Origin: Rhizobium sp. CSW-27
Lineage (GTDB): Bacteria > Pseudomonadota > Alphaproteobacteria > Rhizobiales > Rhizobiaceae
Reading direction: 5' to 3'
Length of the DNA stretch: 64,000 nucleotides
Assembly (NCBI RefSeq): GCF_018760785.1
Contig: NZ_JAHHZO010000012.1
Span: 1-64,000, forward strand
Shown: positions 35,839 through 43,950 of the stretch, piece by piece
Layout: each line of letters opens with the position of its first letter
Position numbering within the stretch: the stretch's first letter is position 1
Notes under the pieces: model-generated
Told to the model about the DNA's origin: nothing
The model's input: only the letters and a program-made list of their open reading frames with translations
Database searches by the model: none
Made by a program: the position numbers and the translations under genes

Positions 35839-36735
35839 ATGGACCGGTTTGACGCGATGTCCGTGCTGCTGGCAGTGGTTGATGCCGGCAGTCTCTCAGC
35901 CGGAGCGCGGCGGCTGAATGCGCCGCTCGCCACGGTCAGCCGCAAGGTCTCCGACCTCGAAAAACATCTCGGCGCGCGGCTGGTGCTGCGCACGCGCCGG
36001 GGCCTGACCCTCACGGAAGAAGGGCGCGCCTTCGTCATCGCATCGCGTCGTATCCTGGACGAGCTGGACGCAGCCGAACGACAGGCGAGCGGCGATTACG
36101 GCGCGCTGCGTGGCGGCCTGCACGTGACCGCCCCGATTGTGTTCGGCGAGCGCTTTCTCATGCCCATCCTGCCGGAATTCCTCAAGGAACAGCCGGACAT
36201 CAGCCTTCGTCTCAACCTCGTCGACCGTCAGCTCAGCCTCGCGGATGAGCATATCGACGTTGCCGTGCGGATCGGACACCTGACCGACAGCGCGCTTGTC
36301 GCGACGCGGGTGGGGGCGGTGCGCCGCGTCCTCTGCGCAAGCCCCGACTATCTCGCCCGCCATGGTGTACCGCGCAAGCCAGACGACCTCGCCCGTCACG
36401 ACGGCATCAGTTTTCAGGGATTTGCGACGGCGCCCGAATGGCGCTATCGGCGGGATGGTGCAGCCTTTGCCGTCGAGCCACGCCCCAAGCTTTCGGTCAA
36501 TACGACAGAGGCTGCCATTCAGGCTGGTCTGGCGGGCATCGGCATTATCCGCGTGCTGTCCTATCAGGTCGCCGAATATCTGGGTTCTGGCGCTCTCACG
36601 GAACTGTTGCCGCAATTCGCGCTGGAGCCGCTGCCGGTCAATGTTGTGCATGGGCCGGCCGATCCGCTGCCGGCCAAGGTGCGCTGCTTTCTGGACTGGG
36701 TTGCGCCGCGCCTGCGCACGCAGATGGCATCGTGA
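35839..36735 (+). CDS. LysR-family transcriptional regulator
   Basis: The 298-residue regulator has an N-terminal winged HTH (FDAMSVLLAVVDAGSLSAG and RRLNAPLATVSRKVSDLEKH) and a substrate-binding domain starting at GGLHVTAPIVFGERFLMPIL. The second half has AIQAGLAGIGIIRVLSYQVA. It belongs to the subgroup often found divergent from a single target operon, here the exported hydrolase. AAGGA lies six bases before the ATG. Confidence 0.9.
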   Translation: MDRFDAMSVLLAVVDAGSLSAGARRLNAPLATVSRKVSDLEKHLGARLVLRTRRGLTLTEEGRAFVIASRRILDELDAAERQASGDYGALRGGLHVTAPIVFGERFLMPILPEFLKEQPDISLRLNLVDRQLSLADEHIDVAVRIGHLTDSALVATRVGAVRRVLCASPDYLARHGVPRKPDDLARHDGISFQGFATAPEWRYRRDGAAFAVEPRPKLSVNTTEAAIQAGLAGIGIIRVLSYQVAEYLGSGALTELLPQFALEPLPVNVVHGPADPLPAKVRCFLDWVAPRLRTQMAS

Positions 36736-36901
36736 CAGTGCCACCGGCCCAGAGTTGCAAGGTGCCGACGGAAGGCCTTTGCACTTTTTAAACCATAAGC
36801 TGTTTCACTGATCGCGACGGAGCCTGCCGGGCGGGTGGGCCGAGGCGGAGCCGGGTTCCGCCACCGCCCATCTTGCCCTTGCCCCACCGGAGCCGTTCGC
36901 C

Positions 36902-38248
36902 GTGCCGACATCCCTTCCGCCGCTGCCGGACAGAGCCGAGGCGGATTCAAATGGTGGTGCGAAACTGCTGTTTGCCCTTGTCGGCCTGTTCTACTGGATC
37001 ACGCTGACCCCCTTTCCCGATCTCCGCATCGATCCGGTTCTCGTCAAACCCGCCGGCTGGTCGCAGATGCTGGCGGCAATCCTGTTCCTGGTCCTGATCG
37101 CCCATGCGCTGCGGCCGCAGATCCGCGCCATGGTGGTGCGGCCGTGTGCCTTCCTCTGCCTTCTCTTCGGCTGGTTCGTCTTTTCCGCCGCCGTCTCGCC
37201 GGACATGGCAAGCGCGCTGAAGCGCATCATGATTGCAATGACCGTTACCGTCAGCGCCAGCATCTTCCTGATGCTGCCGCGTGATGAGCGGCAGTTTGCC
37301 CGGCTTGCGGGCGCAGGCGTGATGCTGGTCCTCGGGCTCTGCTATCTCGGCGTTTTCGCCTTCCCAACCCGCGCCATCCACCAGGCCACCGATTTCCTCG
37401 AGCCGCAGCATGCCGGCCACTGGCGCGGGCTCTACATGCAGAAGAACGAGGCGGGCGTGGCAATGGTGCTGATCACCTTCGTCGGGCTTTATCTCGCCAG
37501 CGCCTGGTCGAAGCGCATCGGCTATGGCATCGCTCTTGCCGCCGTCGTCTTCCTGCTGCACACCGGCGCCAAGACCTCAATGGCCATGCTGCCGGCCATG
37601 CTCGTGCTCTCCACCCTGGTGGAACGCTTTCCCCGCACCCGCCTGCCGATCGTCTTCGGCGGCGTGGCGCTCCTCAATCTTCTCACCGTCGGCGTGGTGG
37701 CGATCCGGCCGATTCGCGATTTCGTGCAGTCGCTCGGCATCGATGCCACCTATACGGCACGCGCCGACATCTGGCTGCTGGGACTGGACGCCATCGCGCA
37801 GCGTCCGATCACCGGCTATGGCTTCGACGGTTTCTGGCAGACACCGGCGCTGGAGAACAGCACGCTGTCCATCGCCACCTGGGCGGTGAAGGCGGTGGAT
37901 GCGCACAATGCCTATCTCGATGCCGCCATCAATGCCGGCCTGCCGGGTCTCGCGCTGATGCTGGTCTGGGTTCTTCATCTTCCGTTGCGCCACATCGCCA
38001 AAGCGCAGGAAAGGAACAATTTTAACGCTCTGGCACGCCTGTTCTTAAGGGTATGGTTATATTCGATTTTCCTCGCGGGTCTGGAAAGCGTCTTCCTGAC
38101 GCGGTCCGGCCCGGTCTGGTTTTCCCTGTGCGTGGCCCTGTTCGGCCTGGGCTATCAGGCCCGCTGCCACGCCGCCGGGGCAAGGAGGAACGAACATGCC
38201 GACCATCAAGCGTTTGCCAAGCGCCCTGCCGGAGTCCACCCGCTGTGA
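36902..38248 (+). CDS. O-antigen ligase / Wzy-type polymerase family protein
   Basis: The 448-residue protein has about 10-12 membrane helices and a periplasmic loop with HWRGLYMQKNEAG and a second conserved region ITGYGFDGFWQTP / VDAHNAYLDAAINAGLPGL. These are the marks of the WaaL/Wzy superfamily that joins or polymerises glycans in the periplasm. The start is a GTG at 36902 with GGAG nine bases upstream; no ATG is in frame before the first helix. The last 53 bases overlap the WecG-type gene. Confidence 0.85.
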   Translation: MPTSLPPLPDRAEADSNGGAKLLFALVGLFYWITLTPFPDLRIDPVLVKPAGWSQMLAAILFLVLIAHALRPQIRAMVVRPCAFLCLLFGWFVFSAAVSPDMASALKRIMIAMTVTVSASIFLMLPRDERQFARLAGAGVMLVLGLCYLGVFAFPTRAIHQATDFLEPQHAGHWRGLYMQKNEAGVAMVLITFVGLYLASAWSKRIGYGIALAAVVFLLHTGAKTSMAMLPAMLVLSTLVERFPRTRLPIVFGGVALLNLLTVGVVAIRPIRDFVQSLGIDATYTARADIWLLGLDAIAQRPITGYGFDGFWQTPALENSTLSIATWAVKAVDAHNAYLDAAINAGLPGLALMLVWVLHLPLRHIAKAQERNNFNALARLFLRVWLYSIFLAGLESVFLTRSGPVWFSLCVALFGLGYQARCHAAGARRNEHADHQAFAKRPAGVHPL

Positions 38249-39014
38249 GAAGGAAGCGGGCGCGACGCTGTTCGGCATCCACTTCAGCAGGCTCGATATG
38301 GAAGCGCTTGTCGACCGCCTTCGCGACCAGGCGGTTCCGCGCGGCACCGGTCTGCGGCTGCTCGTCACGGCCAATGTCGATCACATCGTCAACCTGCGCC
38401 AGAATGCGCGCTTTCGCGAGGCCTATCGCTTTGCCTGGAAGGCGGTGGTCGACGGTACGCCGGTCTTTCTCTATGCGCGGCTGCGCGGCCTTGCCCTGCC
38501 CGGCAAGGTGACGGGTTCGGACCTTTTTCCGCGGCTTATCGAAAACCTCGTGCCCGGCACGCATCGCCTGCTGCTCGTCTCGCCGCAGGAGGAAACCAGC
38601 CGGCGGCTCTACCAGCGTCTGCAGAATCTCGGCTTCACCGATCACATCGTCATGACCGCACCGCCCGATTTCGAGGAGGACAGGCGGTTCAGCCACTGGC
38701 TGATCGCCGCCGCACGCCGCCAGCAGACCACGCATCTGATCCTCGGGCTCGGCGCGCCGAAATCGGAGATCTGGCTGCACGAGCACGCCCGCCAATTGCC
38801 GGATTGCTACGGCATGGCGCTGGGGGCGGCGCTTGAATTCTATGCCGGCACCAAGCAGCGCGCGCCGCTCTTCCTCCGCCGCGCCGGCATCGAGTTCCTG
38901 TGGCGGGTGATCTGCGAGCCCCGGCGGCTGGCACGCCGCTATTTCGTCTCCTCCTGGTCCTTCTTCCGCGCCATCGCGGAGGATCGCAAGGCCAGCCGGG
39001 CGAGAAAGCCGTGA
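38196..39014 (+). CDS. WecG/TagA/CpsF-family glycosyltransferase
   Basis: The 272-residue GT26 enzyme shows VTANVDHIVNLRQNARFREA, followed by the catalytic-region aspartate in VVDGTPVFLYARL. LILGLGAPKSEIWLHEHAR and the C-terminal AGIEFLWRVICEPRRLARRY are also present. GT26 enzymes add N-acetylmannosamine(-uronic acid) or glucosyl-type residues to undecaprenyl-linked intermediates at the membrane. AAGGAGG seven bases upstream fixes the ATG inside the end of the preceding Wzy-like gene, so the two are coupled. It belongs functionally with the polysaccharide genes at 27408-32203. Confidence 0.9.
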   Translation: MPTIKRLPSALPESTRCEKEAGATLFGIHFSRLDMEALVDRLRDQAVPRGTGLRLLVTANVDHIVNLRQNARFREAYRFAWKAVVDGTPVFLYARLRGLALPGKVTGSDLFPRLIENLVPGTHRLLLVSPQEETSRRLYQRLQNLGFTDHIVMTAPPDFEEDRRFSHWLIAAARRQQTTHLILGLGAPKSEIWLHEHARQLPDCYGMALGAALEFYAGTKQRAPLFLRRAGIEFLWRVICEPRRLARRYFVSSWSFFRAIAEDRKASRARKP

Positions 39015-39108
39015 GGCTCTTCGCGAGGAGTTGATCGGCCCTTCGCCGCATTGGCCGATCCAGACCGGCCGGGATGGCGTACACTCCCCCGCCAAGAGGG
39101 AGAGGAAC

Positions 39109-39636
39109 ATGCATCAATTCCGGGAGGAAACCCGCTACCCGGCCCGTCTGCGCGCCCTGCACTGGCTGGTGGCCATGCTGGTGCTCGGCGTCTGGCCGCT
39201 CGGCTATCTCATCCGCTTCACCCGCGACGAGGTGAAGCTCGATTTCTACCTGCTGCATGAAAGCCTGGGCTTTCTGGTGCTGTGGCTGATGCTGCTGCGC
39301 ATCGGCGCGCGGCTGACGGCGCCTGCCGTACCGAAGGCGGCGCCGGGGCTGGAAGGTGTTGCCGCGCGCGCCGTGCATGGCCTGCTCTACCTGCTTCTGG
39401 TGGTGATGCCGGTCAGCGGTTTCCTGGCCACCAATGCCCACGGTTTTCCGCTGTCCTGGTTCGGCCTCCTGCCCGTCTGGAGCCCGATCGGCAAGGCGCC
39501 CGAGATCGCGCCGATCTTTTCCGCCATCCACGCCTGGAGCGCATGGATCCTGCTTGCGACTTTCGCGTTACATCTCGCGGGCGTGTTCTATCATCACCTC
39601 ATCCGCCGCGATGCCACGCTGTTTCGCATCCTGTGA
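39109..39636 (+). CDS. cytochrome b561 / Ni-Fe-hydrogenase-type b cytochrome
   Basis: This 175-residue four-helix membrane cytochrome has candidate haem ligands in each helix: RALHWLVAM, YLLHESLGF, RAVHGLLYL and SAIHAW, plus LHLAGVFYHHLI. Proteins of this CybB type carry two b haems and pass electrons between quinol and a periplasmic or soluble partner. The ATG at 39109 with GGGAGAGGAA was chosen over one at 39031. It is 60 bases ahead of the RibD-type reductase gene and could share its transcript. Confidence 0.87.
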   Translation: MHQFREETRYPARLRALHWLVAMLVLGVWPLGYLIRFTRDEVKLDFYLLHESLGFLVLWLMLLRIGARLTAPAVPKAAPGLEGVAARAVHGLLYLLLVVMPVSGFLATNAHGFPLSWFGLLPVWSPIGKAPEIAPIFSAIHAWSAWILLATFALHLAGVFYHHLIRRDATLFRIL

Positions 39637-39696
39637 GGCGAAGGCGGCAACGCGCACGATCCCAGACTGCAACAGGACGACCGGAAAGACGCCATC

Positions 39697-40545
39697 ATGC
39701 GCACCATCAAGATGACCGAGACGATCTGGGCGAGCCTGCTTGCCATGCGCGCGCGATCGCCGGCACCGAAGGCCGCCAACCCGGCGCTGGAACTCTACGG
39801 CCCGATTGCCGCTGCCGAAGGTCCCTTCGTGCTGGGCCAGGTCGGCCAGTCGCTGGATGGCCGCGTGGCGACGCCGGCCGGCGATGCGCGCGATATTTCC
39901 GGTCCCGACGGGCTTGCCCATCTGCATCGCTGCCGGGCGCTGGTCGATGCCGTCATCGTCGGCATCGGCACGGTGAAGGCCGACAATCCGCGTCTTTCGG
40001 TGCGCGAGGTGAAGGGACCCGATCCGGTGCGGGTGGTGATCGATTGCCATGGCGAGCTGACCGGCGAGGAAGGCCTGTTCCATGATTGCGGCGCGCCGGT
40101 GATCCTCATCCAGTCGCGCGAGGCCAGGACAAGGGTGCGCGGTGCCGAAGTGATCCGCCTGCCGCTCGGCTCCTCCGGCCTCTGTCCGCAGGCCATTCTC
40201 GATGCCCTTGCGGAATGCGGGCTCTCCCGCATCCTGGTGGAAGGCGGCGCGCGCACGCTGTCCCGCTTCATCGATCAGGGCCTGGTCGACCGCCTGCATG
40301 TGGCAATCGCCCCGCTGATCATCGGCTCCGGCCCGACGGGCATTTCGCTGCCGCCGATCGAGGCGCTTGCCGAAGCGCAGCGCCCGGCCGCCAAGGTGTT
40401 CAACCTCGGCAGCGACATCCTGTTCGACTGCGCACTGAAAGCCCCGGTGGCGGCGGGCCTTGCCGCCGGTTCAGCCCGGCGGCAGGGCCAGAAGGTCGAG
40501 ATGCCCCACCTCGCACCCGCCGCGCTCGCCCCGGACATAGGCTAG
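39697..40545 (+). CDS. RibD C-terminal reductase-only protein
   Basis: The 282-residue protein has a single RibD C-terminal (dihydrofolate-reductase-like) domain. It starts FVLGQVGQSLDGRVATPAGD, with DAVIVGIGTVKADNPRL and the NADPH-binding RILVEGGARTLSRFI. No cytidine-deaminase-like RibD domain is present; the first 45 residues are unrelated. Reductases of this kind convert a ribosylaminopyrimidine phosphate to the ribityl form. With the nearby GTP cyclohydrolase II it could form 2,5-diamino-6-ribitylamino-pyrimidinone phosphate. Its 3' end overlaps the convergent methyltransferase gene by 75 bases. Confidence 0.85.
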   Translation: MRTIKMTETIWASLLAMRARSPAPKAANPALELYGPIAAAEGPFVLGQVGQSLDGRVATPAGDARDISGPDGLAHLHRCRALVDAVIVGIGTVKADNPRLSVREVKGPDPVRVVIDCHGELTGEEGLFHDCGAPVILIQSREARTRVRGAEVIRLPLGSSGLCPQAILDALAECGLSRILVEGGARTLSRFIDQGLVDRLHVAIAPLIIGSGPTGISLPPIEALAEAQRPAAKVFNLGSDILFDCALKAPVAAGLAAGSARRQGQKVEMPHLAPAALAPDIG

Positions 40546-41277
40546 GCGGAAGGCCATCCATTCGCCGATCACCTCGGCCGGCAGCGTCCCCACCTCCAGC
40601 ACCGGATCGACCATGCCGCGCAGGAAGGCGATGTGCAGGTCGGCCTCGGCCGCGCCGATCCGCCACGGCGTCTGCGCGGTTTCCACCCGGTAGCCATTCG
40701 CCAGCAGTGCGGCGGAGAGATGCGGCACCGCTTCCGGACCCAAGGCCGGGCCAAGCCCCTTGTCGCTCAACTGGTGGCGGTTGAAATCGCCGAGCAGGCG
40801 GGAATCGAGCGGGTGCGGCCGCGCCCAGCTGACCTTGCCGTCGTAATTCAGCACCGCATAAAGCCCGATGCGCCGCTCCGCCAGCCGCGCCACGAAGCGA
40901 TCCACGAAGGCCGCCGAAGCAAGGTCGAAGAAGGCCGACGCCGTGACCATCGACACGCCCTCATCCGGCAGGCTTTCCACGCCATTGAGGTCGCGGGCGA
41001 GGAATTCGACGTTCCCGCCGGCCAGCCGGCGCTCGGCCTCGGCAAGCAGCGCCGGATCGTGATCGAGCAGCCGCCAGCGGCTTTGCGCCGGCAGATGCCG
41101 GTTGAGGCTGCGATAGGTGGACCCCGTGCCGCAGCCGATATCGAGCAGCGTCACCGGCCCTTCGGCAGCCGCCCGCGCGGAGAGGAAAGCGATTGCCTTG
41201 TCCAGAAGAACCGGGCTGCGCGCCGCCTGATCGGCCGGTTCGCGCAGGGTCAGCCATTTGGCGTCGAAGCCGCTCAT
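40471..41277 (-). CDS. class I SAM-dependent methyltransferase
   Basis: The 268-residue enzyme has motif I TLLDIGCGTGSTYRSL, motif II-like WRLLDHDPALLAEAERRL and VSMVTASAFFDLAS as motif IV. No other domain is seen. It is the last gene of the four-gene minus-strand operon (dehydrogenase, PTPS-like, GT4, methyltransferase), overlapping the GT4 gene as ATGA. That context suggests it methylates the sugar or ring of the cluster product. Acceptor chemistry (O, N or C) cannot be read from the sequence. Confidence 0.83.
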   Translation of the reverse strand: MSGFDAKWLTLREPADQAARSPVLLDKAIAFLSARAAAEGPVTLLDIGCGTGSTYRSLNRHLPAQSRWRLLDHDPALLAEAERRLAGGNVEFLARDLNGVESLPDEGVSMVTASAFFDLASAAFVDRFVARLAERRIGLYAVLNYDGKVSWARPHPLDSRLLGDFNRHQLSDKGLGPALGPEAVPHLSAALLANGYRVETAQTPWRIGAAEADLHIAFLRGMVDPVLEVGTLPAEVIGEWMAFRLAYVRGERGGCEVGHLDLLALPPG

Positions 41278-42341
41278 GAAATGCCTTTCGGAATGCCGGC
41301 CGCAAGGCCGGTGAGGAGACGGGACACGATTGCGGCGGTATCCTGCCAGGCAGGCAAATTTAAGCCCGCGACGCGCGCAGCCTCGGCAAATTTGCGGCGC
41401 TCCTGCGGCGAAGAGAGAAGCCGGCGAAGGGCCGCGGCAAAGGCTGTCGGATCATCCGGGGCAACGAGCAGCCCTGCCCCCTGCGGCACCACCTCCGGCA
41501 CAGCGCCCGCATGGCAGGCGACCACCGGCAGCCCCTGCGACAGCGCCTCGGCAAACACCATGCCATAGCCTTCATAGCGGCTGGCAAGTGCAAAGAGATC
41601 GCCGGTCGCCATCAGCGCGCGCGCATCCGGCCGGTCGCCGAGAAAGGTGACGCGGCCGGAGAGGCCGAGTTCGTTGCACAGGGCGTAAAGTGCCTGCGCC
41701 GTTTGCGGATCGAGGTCGCGGCTGCCGGCAATCGAGGCGCGCCAGTCGAGATCGGTGATCCGGGAAAGCGCCTGCAGCAGCGTGTCGTGGCCCTTGCGGC
41801 GGGTCAGCGTGCCGACCGAGACGATGTGCGGCGGCTCGTTTCCGCCCGGCGCCAGTGGACCGGGTTCGGTTCCCGGCAGGGCAACGGTGATCCTGTCGTC
41901 CGGCACGTCGTAGTTTGCGACAAGTTCGCGCGCCGTCATCGGCGAGGTGACGATGACATGGCGGGCAAGCGAGAGCGCGCGGATTTCCGAGGCGCGAAGC
42001 GTGGCCTGCGCGTCCCCGGAAAGCCCGGTTTCCAGCGCCAGCGGATGGTGGACGAGGGCAAGGATCGCAAGCCGCCCCGCCTCGCGTGCGGCCCAATCCG
42101 GCAGTACGCCATAGGCCAGCCCGTCGATCACCACCAGCCGCCCGTCCGGCAGGGCGGACAGGCGCTCTTCGGCGCCACGCAGTTGCTCGGCATCGGGCGC
42201 AGGAAAGCCTTCGCCGAGCGAGAGCGGCTCCACCGCCCAGCCGAGCGCCGACAGGCCGACGATCAGCTGGCGGTCATAGGCATAGCCGCCGGTGTTGAGA
42301 TCGAGGCGGCCAGGAAAGGCGAAGGTAAGCGGCGTCCTCAC
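41274..42341 (-). CDS. GT4-family glycosyltransferase of the pterin-like cluster
   Basis: The 355-residue GT-B enzyme has an N-terminal FPGRLDLNTGGYAYDRQLI, donor-domain HIVSVGTLTRRKGHDTLLQA, and E-x7-E in EGYGMVFAEALSQGLPVVA. It starts with GTG at 42341, overlapping the preceding stop (GTGA), and ends overlapping the methyltransferase start. Its lodging between a PTPS homologue and a methyltransferase, rather than among the polysaccharide genes, suggests it glycosylates a small heterocycle. Pteridine glycosyltransferases are known in cyanobacteria. Confidence 0.85.
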   Translation of the reverse strand: MRTPLTFAFPGRLDLNTGGYAYDRQLIVGLSALGWAVEPLSLGEGFPAPDAEQLRGAEERLSALPDGRLVVIDGLAYGVLPDWAAREAGRLAILALVHHPLALETGLSGDAQATLRASEIRALSLARHVIVTSPMTARELVANYDVPDDRITVALPGTEPGPLAPGGNEPPHIVSVGTLTRRKGHDTLLQALSRITDLDWRASIAGSRDLDPQTAQALYALCNELGLSGRVTFLGDRPDARALMATGDLFALASRYEGYGMVFAEALSQGLPVVACHAGAVPEVVPQGAGLLVAPDDPTAFAAALRRLLSSPQERRKFAEAARVAGLNLPAWQDTAAIVSRLLTGLAAGIPKGIS

Positions 42342-42736
42342 AGATCGGCCTCATACCAGCCCCGCGCCGCATGGCTTTCGTTAAGCAGCACGCGCAGGCG
42401 GCAGATGCGGCCGCTGCCCGGCCCGAGGCTTCCCTCCGACACGGCCTGCCTCAGTTGGTCGAAAATGTGCTTTGCCAGCACCTCCGTGGTGGTGATCTTC
42501 CCCTTGAATACCGCAAGCTCGTCGAGGTTCTGGTAGTTGAGCGGCTTCAGCACGGAGGAGAGAACCTGCGTCGCAAGGCCGATGTCGACGGCGAGCCCGT
42601 CCTCGTCCAGCTCGCGGGTGAAGAAGGCGGCATCCACCACGAAGGTTGCCCCATGCATGCCCTGCGCCGGGCCGAAGACGGGCCGCGGCAGGCTGTGGGC
42701 AATCATGATGTGGTCACGGACTTCGACAGCAAACAT
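42338..42736 (-). CDS. degenerate 6-pyruvoyltetrahydropterin synthase (QueD/PTPS) homologue
   Basis: The 132-residue protein has the T-fold of PTPS/QueD: FAVEVRDHIMIAHSLPRP, MHGATFVVDAAFF, KPLNYQNLDE with the conserved NLDE-type segment, TTTEVLAKHIFDQL and LNESHAARGWYE with the pterin-anchoring Glu. Two features differ from the family. The catalytic Cys that normally precedes HGH is absent, and HGH itself reads HGA, so one zinc ligand is missing. It may bind zinc differently or have a new reaction. The ATG at 42736 is preceded by GGAAGAAAAG; an upstream start is less likely. It lies 17 bases after the dehydrogenase gene. Confidence 0.8.
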   Translation of the reverse strand: MFAVEVRDHIMIAHSLPRPVFGPAQGMHGATFVVDAAFFTRELDEDGLAVDIGLATQVLSSVLKPLNYQNLDELAVFKGKITTTEVLAKHIFDQLRQAVSEGSLGPGSGRICRLRVLLNESHAARGWYEADL

Positions 42737-42752
42737 GCGTTCTTTTCTTCCT

Positions 42753-43793
42753 TTAACGATCGCAGGGATAGGTGATGCGGTGGCAGAGCGTGGCGGCCTG
42801 TTCCACGATACGGGGGTAATCCGCTGCCAGATCAGCAAAGCGGCTTTCGCCGGAAATCAGCGCGTCGAGACGCGGATCGGACAGCAGCTGCAGGGCCTTG
42901 TCGAGGCGGCGACGGAAGCTCCAGCGGGCGCGGCGATGGGCGGGAATGCTGCCGACCTGCGAGGAGACGATTGCGAGCCGGCGCGAATGAAAGGCGCCGC
43001 CGAGCGGCAGCGTTGCGCTGCGCGCGCCATACCAGCTCGCCTCCACCAGCCGCGCTTCCGGCCCGGCGAGATCGATCGCCCGCGACAGCGCCGCCCCGGA
43101 GCCGGAGGCATTCACCACCACGTCGAACTCGCCTTCCACATGGTCGGCCAGCGAAAAATCAAGGCCGAGCGCCGCGGCAAGGCTCGCCCGCTCCAGGTCG
43201 CGGTCGATCAGCAGCACCTCGGTGCCGGCGATCGAGGCGGCAAGCCGCGCCGTCAGCGCGCCGACCACGCCGGCGCCGAACACCGCGACGCGATCCCCCG
43301 GCTGGATCAGCGCATCCCAGACGATGTTGAGTGCGGTTTCCATGTTGGCCGCCAGCACCGCCCGTTCCGGCGGCAGATCCGGCGGCAGCGGCACCACGGC
43401 CTCCGCCGGCACCGAAAACAGATCCTGATGCGGGTGCAGCACGAAGACGGGCCGGCCGAGAAGTGGTGCCGGCCCCTCCTCCACCCGGCCCACCATGGCG
43501 TAGCCGTATTTCACCGGAAATGGAAAGGCGCCGCCCATGTGCGGCCCGCGCATGCGCTCGTGCTCGCTGTCGGGCACCAGGCCATGAAAAACGGTGGCTT
43601 CCGTGCCGCGGCTGATGCCGCTGTAAAGCGCGCGCACCAGAACGGGGCCTCTCATGCAGTCTGCCTCGCCGCCCGCAGGCCGGTCGAAGGTCAGCGGTTC
43701 CTGGCGCAGCACCGCCTTGCCCGGCGCCTCGAACCAGAGGGCGCGGGCGATGCGGGCATCGGTGCGGGGCAGGCGGTCCGGCGGGTTGTCCAT
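42753..43793 (-). CDS. MDR-family (zinc-type alcohol) dehydrogenase
   Basis: The 346-residue medium-chain dehydrogenase has an N-terminal GroES-like domain with LYSGISRGTEATVF. In the Rossmann half, VAVFGAGVVGALTARLAAS is the nucleotide loop. The SGISRGTE pattern resembles BchC-like and other members that lack the classic catalytic zinc Cys, and no structural-zinc cysteine lobe is present. It could oxidise or reduce a side-chain hydroxyl. It leads the operon and is divergent from ribA across 157 bases. AGGAG sits six bases before the ATG. Confidence 0.83.
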   Translation of the reverse strand: MDNPPDRLPRTDARIARALWFEAPGKAVLRQEPLTFDRPAGGEADCMRGPVLVRALYSGISRGTEATVFHGLVPDSEHERMRGPHMGGAFPFPVKYGYAMVGRVEEGPAPLLGRPVFVLHPHQDLFSVPAEAVVPLPPDLPPERAVLAANMETALNIVWDALIQPGDRVAVFGAGVVGALTARLAASIAGTEVLLIDRDLERASLAAALGLDFSLADHVEGEFDVVVNASGSGAALSRAIDLAGPEARLVEASWYGARSATLPLGGAFHSRRLAIVSSQVGSIPAHRRARWSFRRRLDKALQLLSDPRLDALISGESRFADLAADYPRIVEQAATLCHRITYPCDR

Positions 43794-43950
43794 CGGTCTC
43801 CTCGGCTTTTCGGCGGTGGTCCGGTCGGCAGGATGTAGGGCATGCGGATCAAAAGGCGTCGGTGTCCCGCATCAAATTTAATTTATATCTCCCTGCGATC
43901 CGTTGCCTTCGGCGGGGCGTAGCGCCACCTAACAAGACAAGGAGGCCAGC
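43794..43950. promoter_or_regulatory. divergent promoter region, dehydrogenase operon / ribA
   Basis: The gap contains the only AT-rich run of the area (AAATTTAATTTATATC, about 43875-43890), a likely shared promoter core. AAGGAGG lies just before ribA. I looked for and did not see the conserved FMN-riboswitch (RFN) segments, so this ribA copy is probably not under flavin feedback. Confidence 0.5.

Noticed and set aside
43794..43950. FMN riboswitch upstream of ribA
   Set aside because: The conserved RFN helices and loops could not be found; only an AT-rich promoter-like run and a ribosome site are present.
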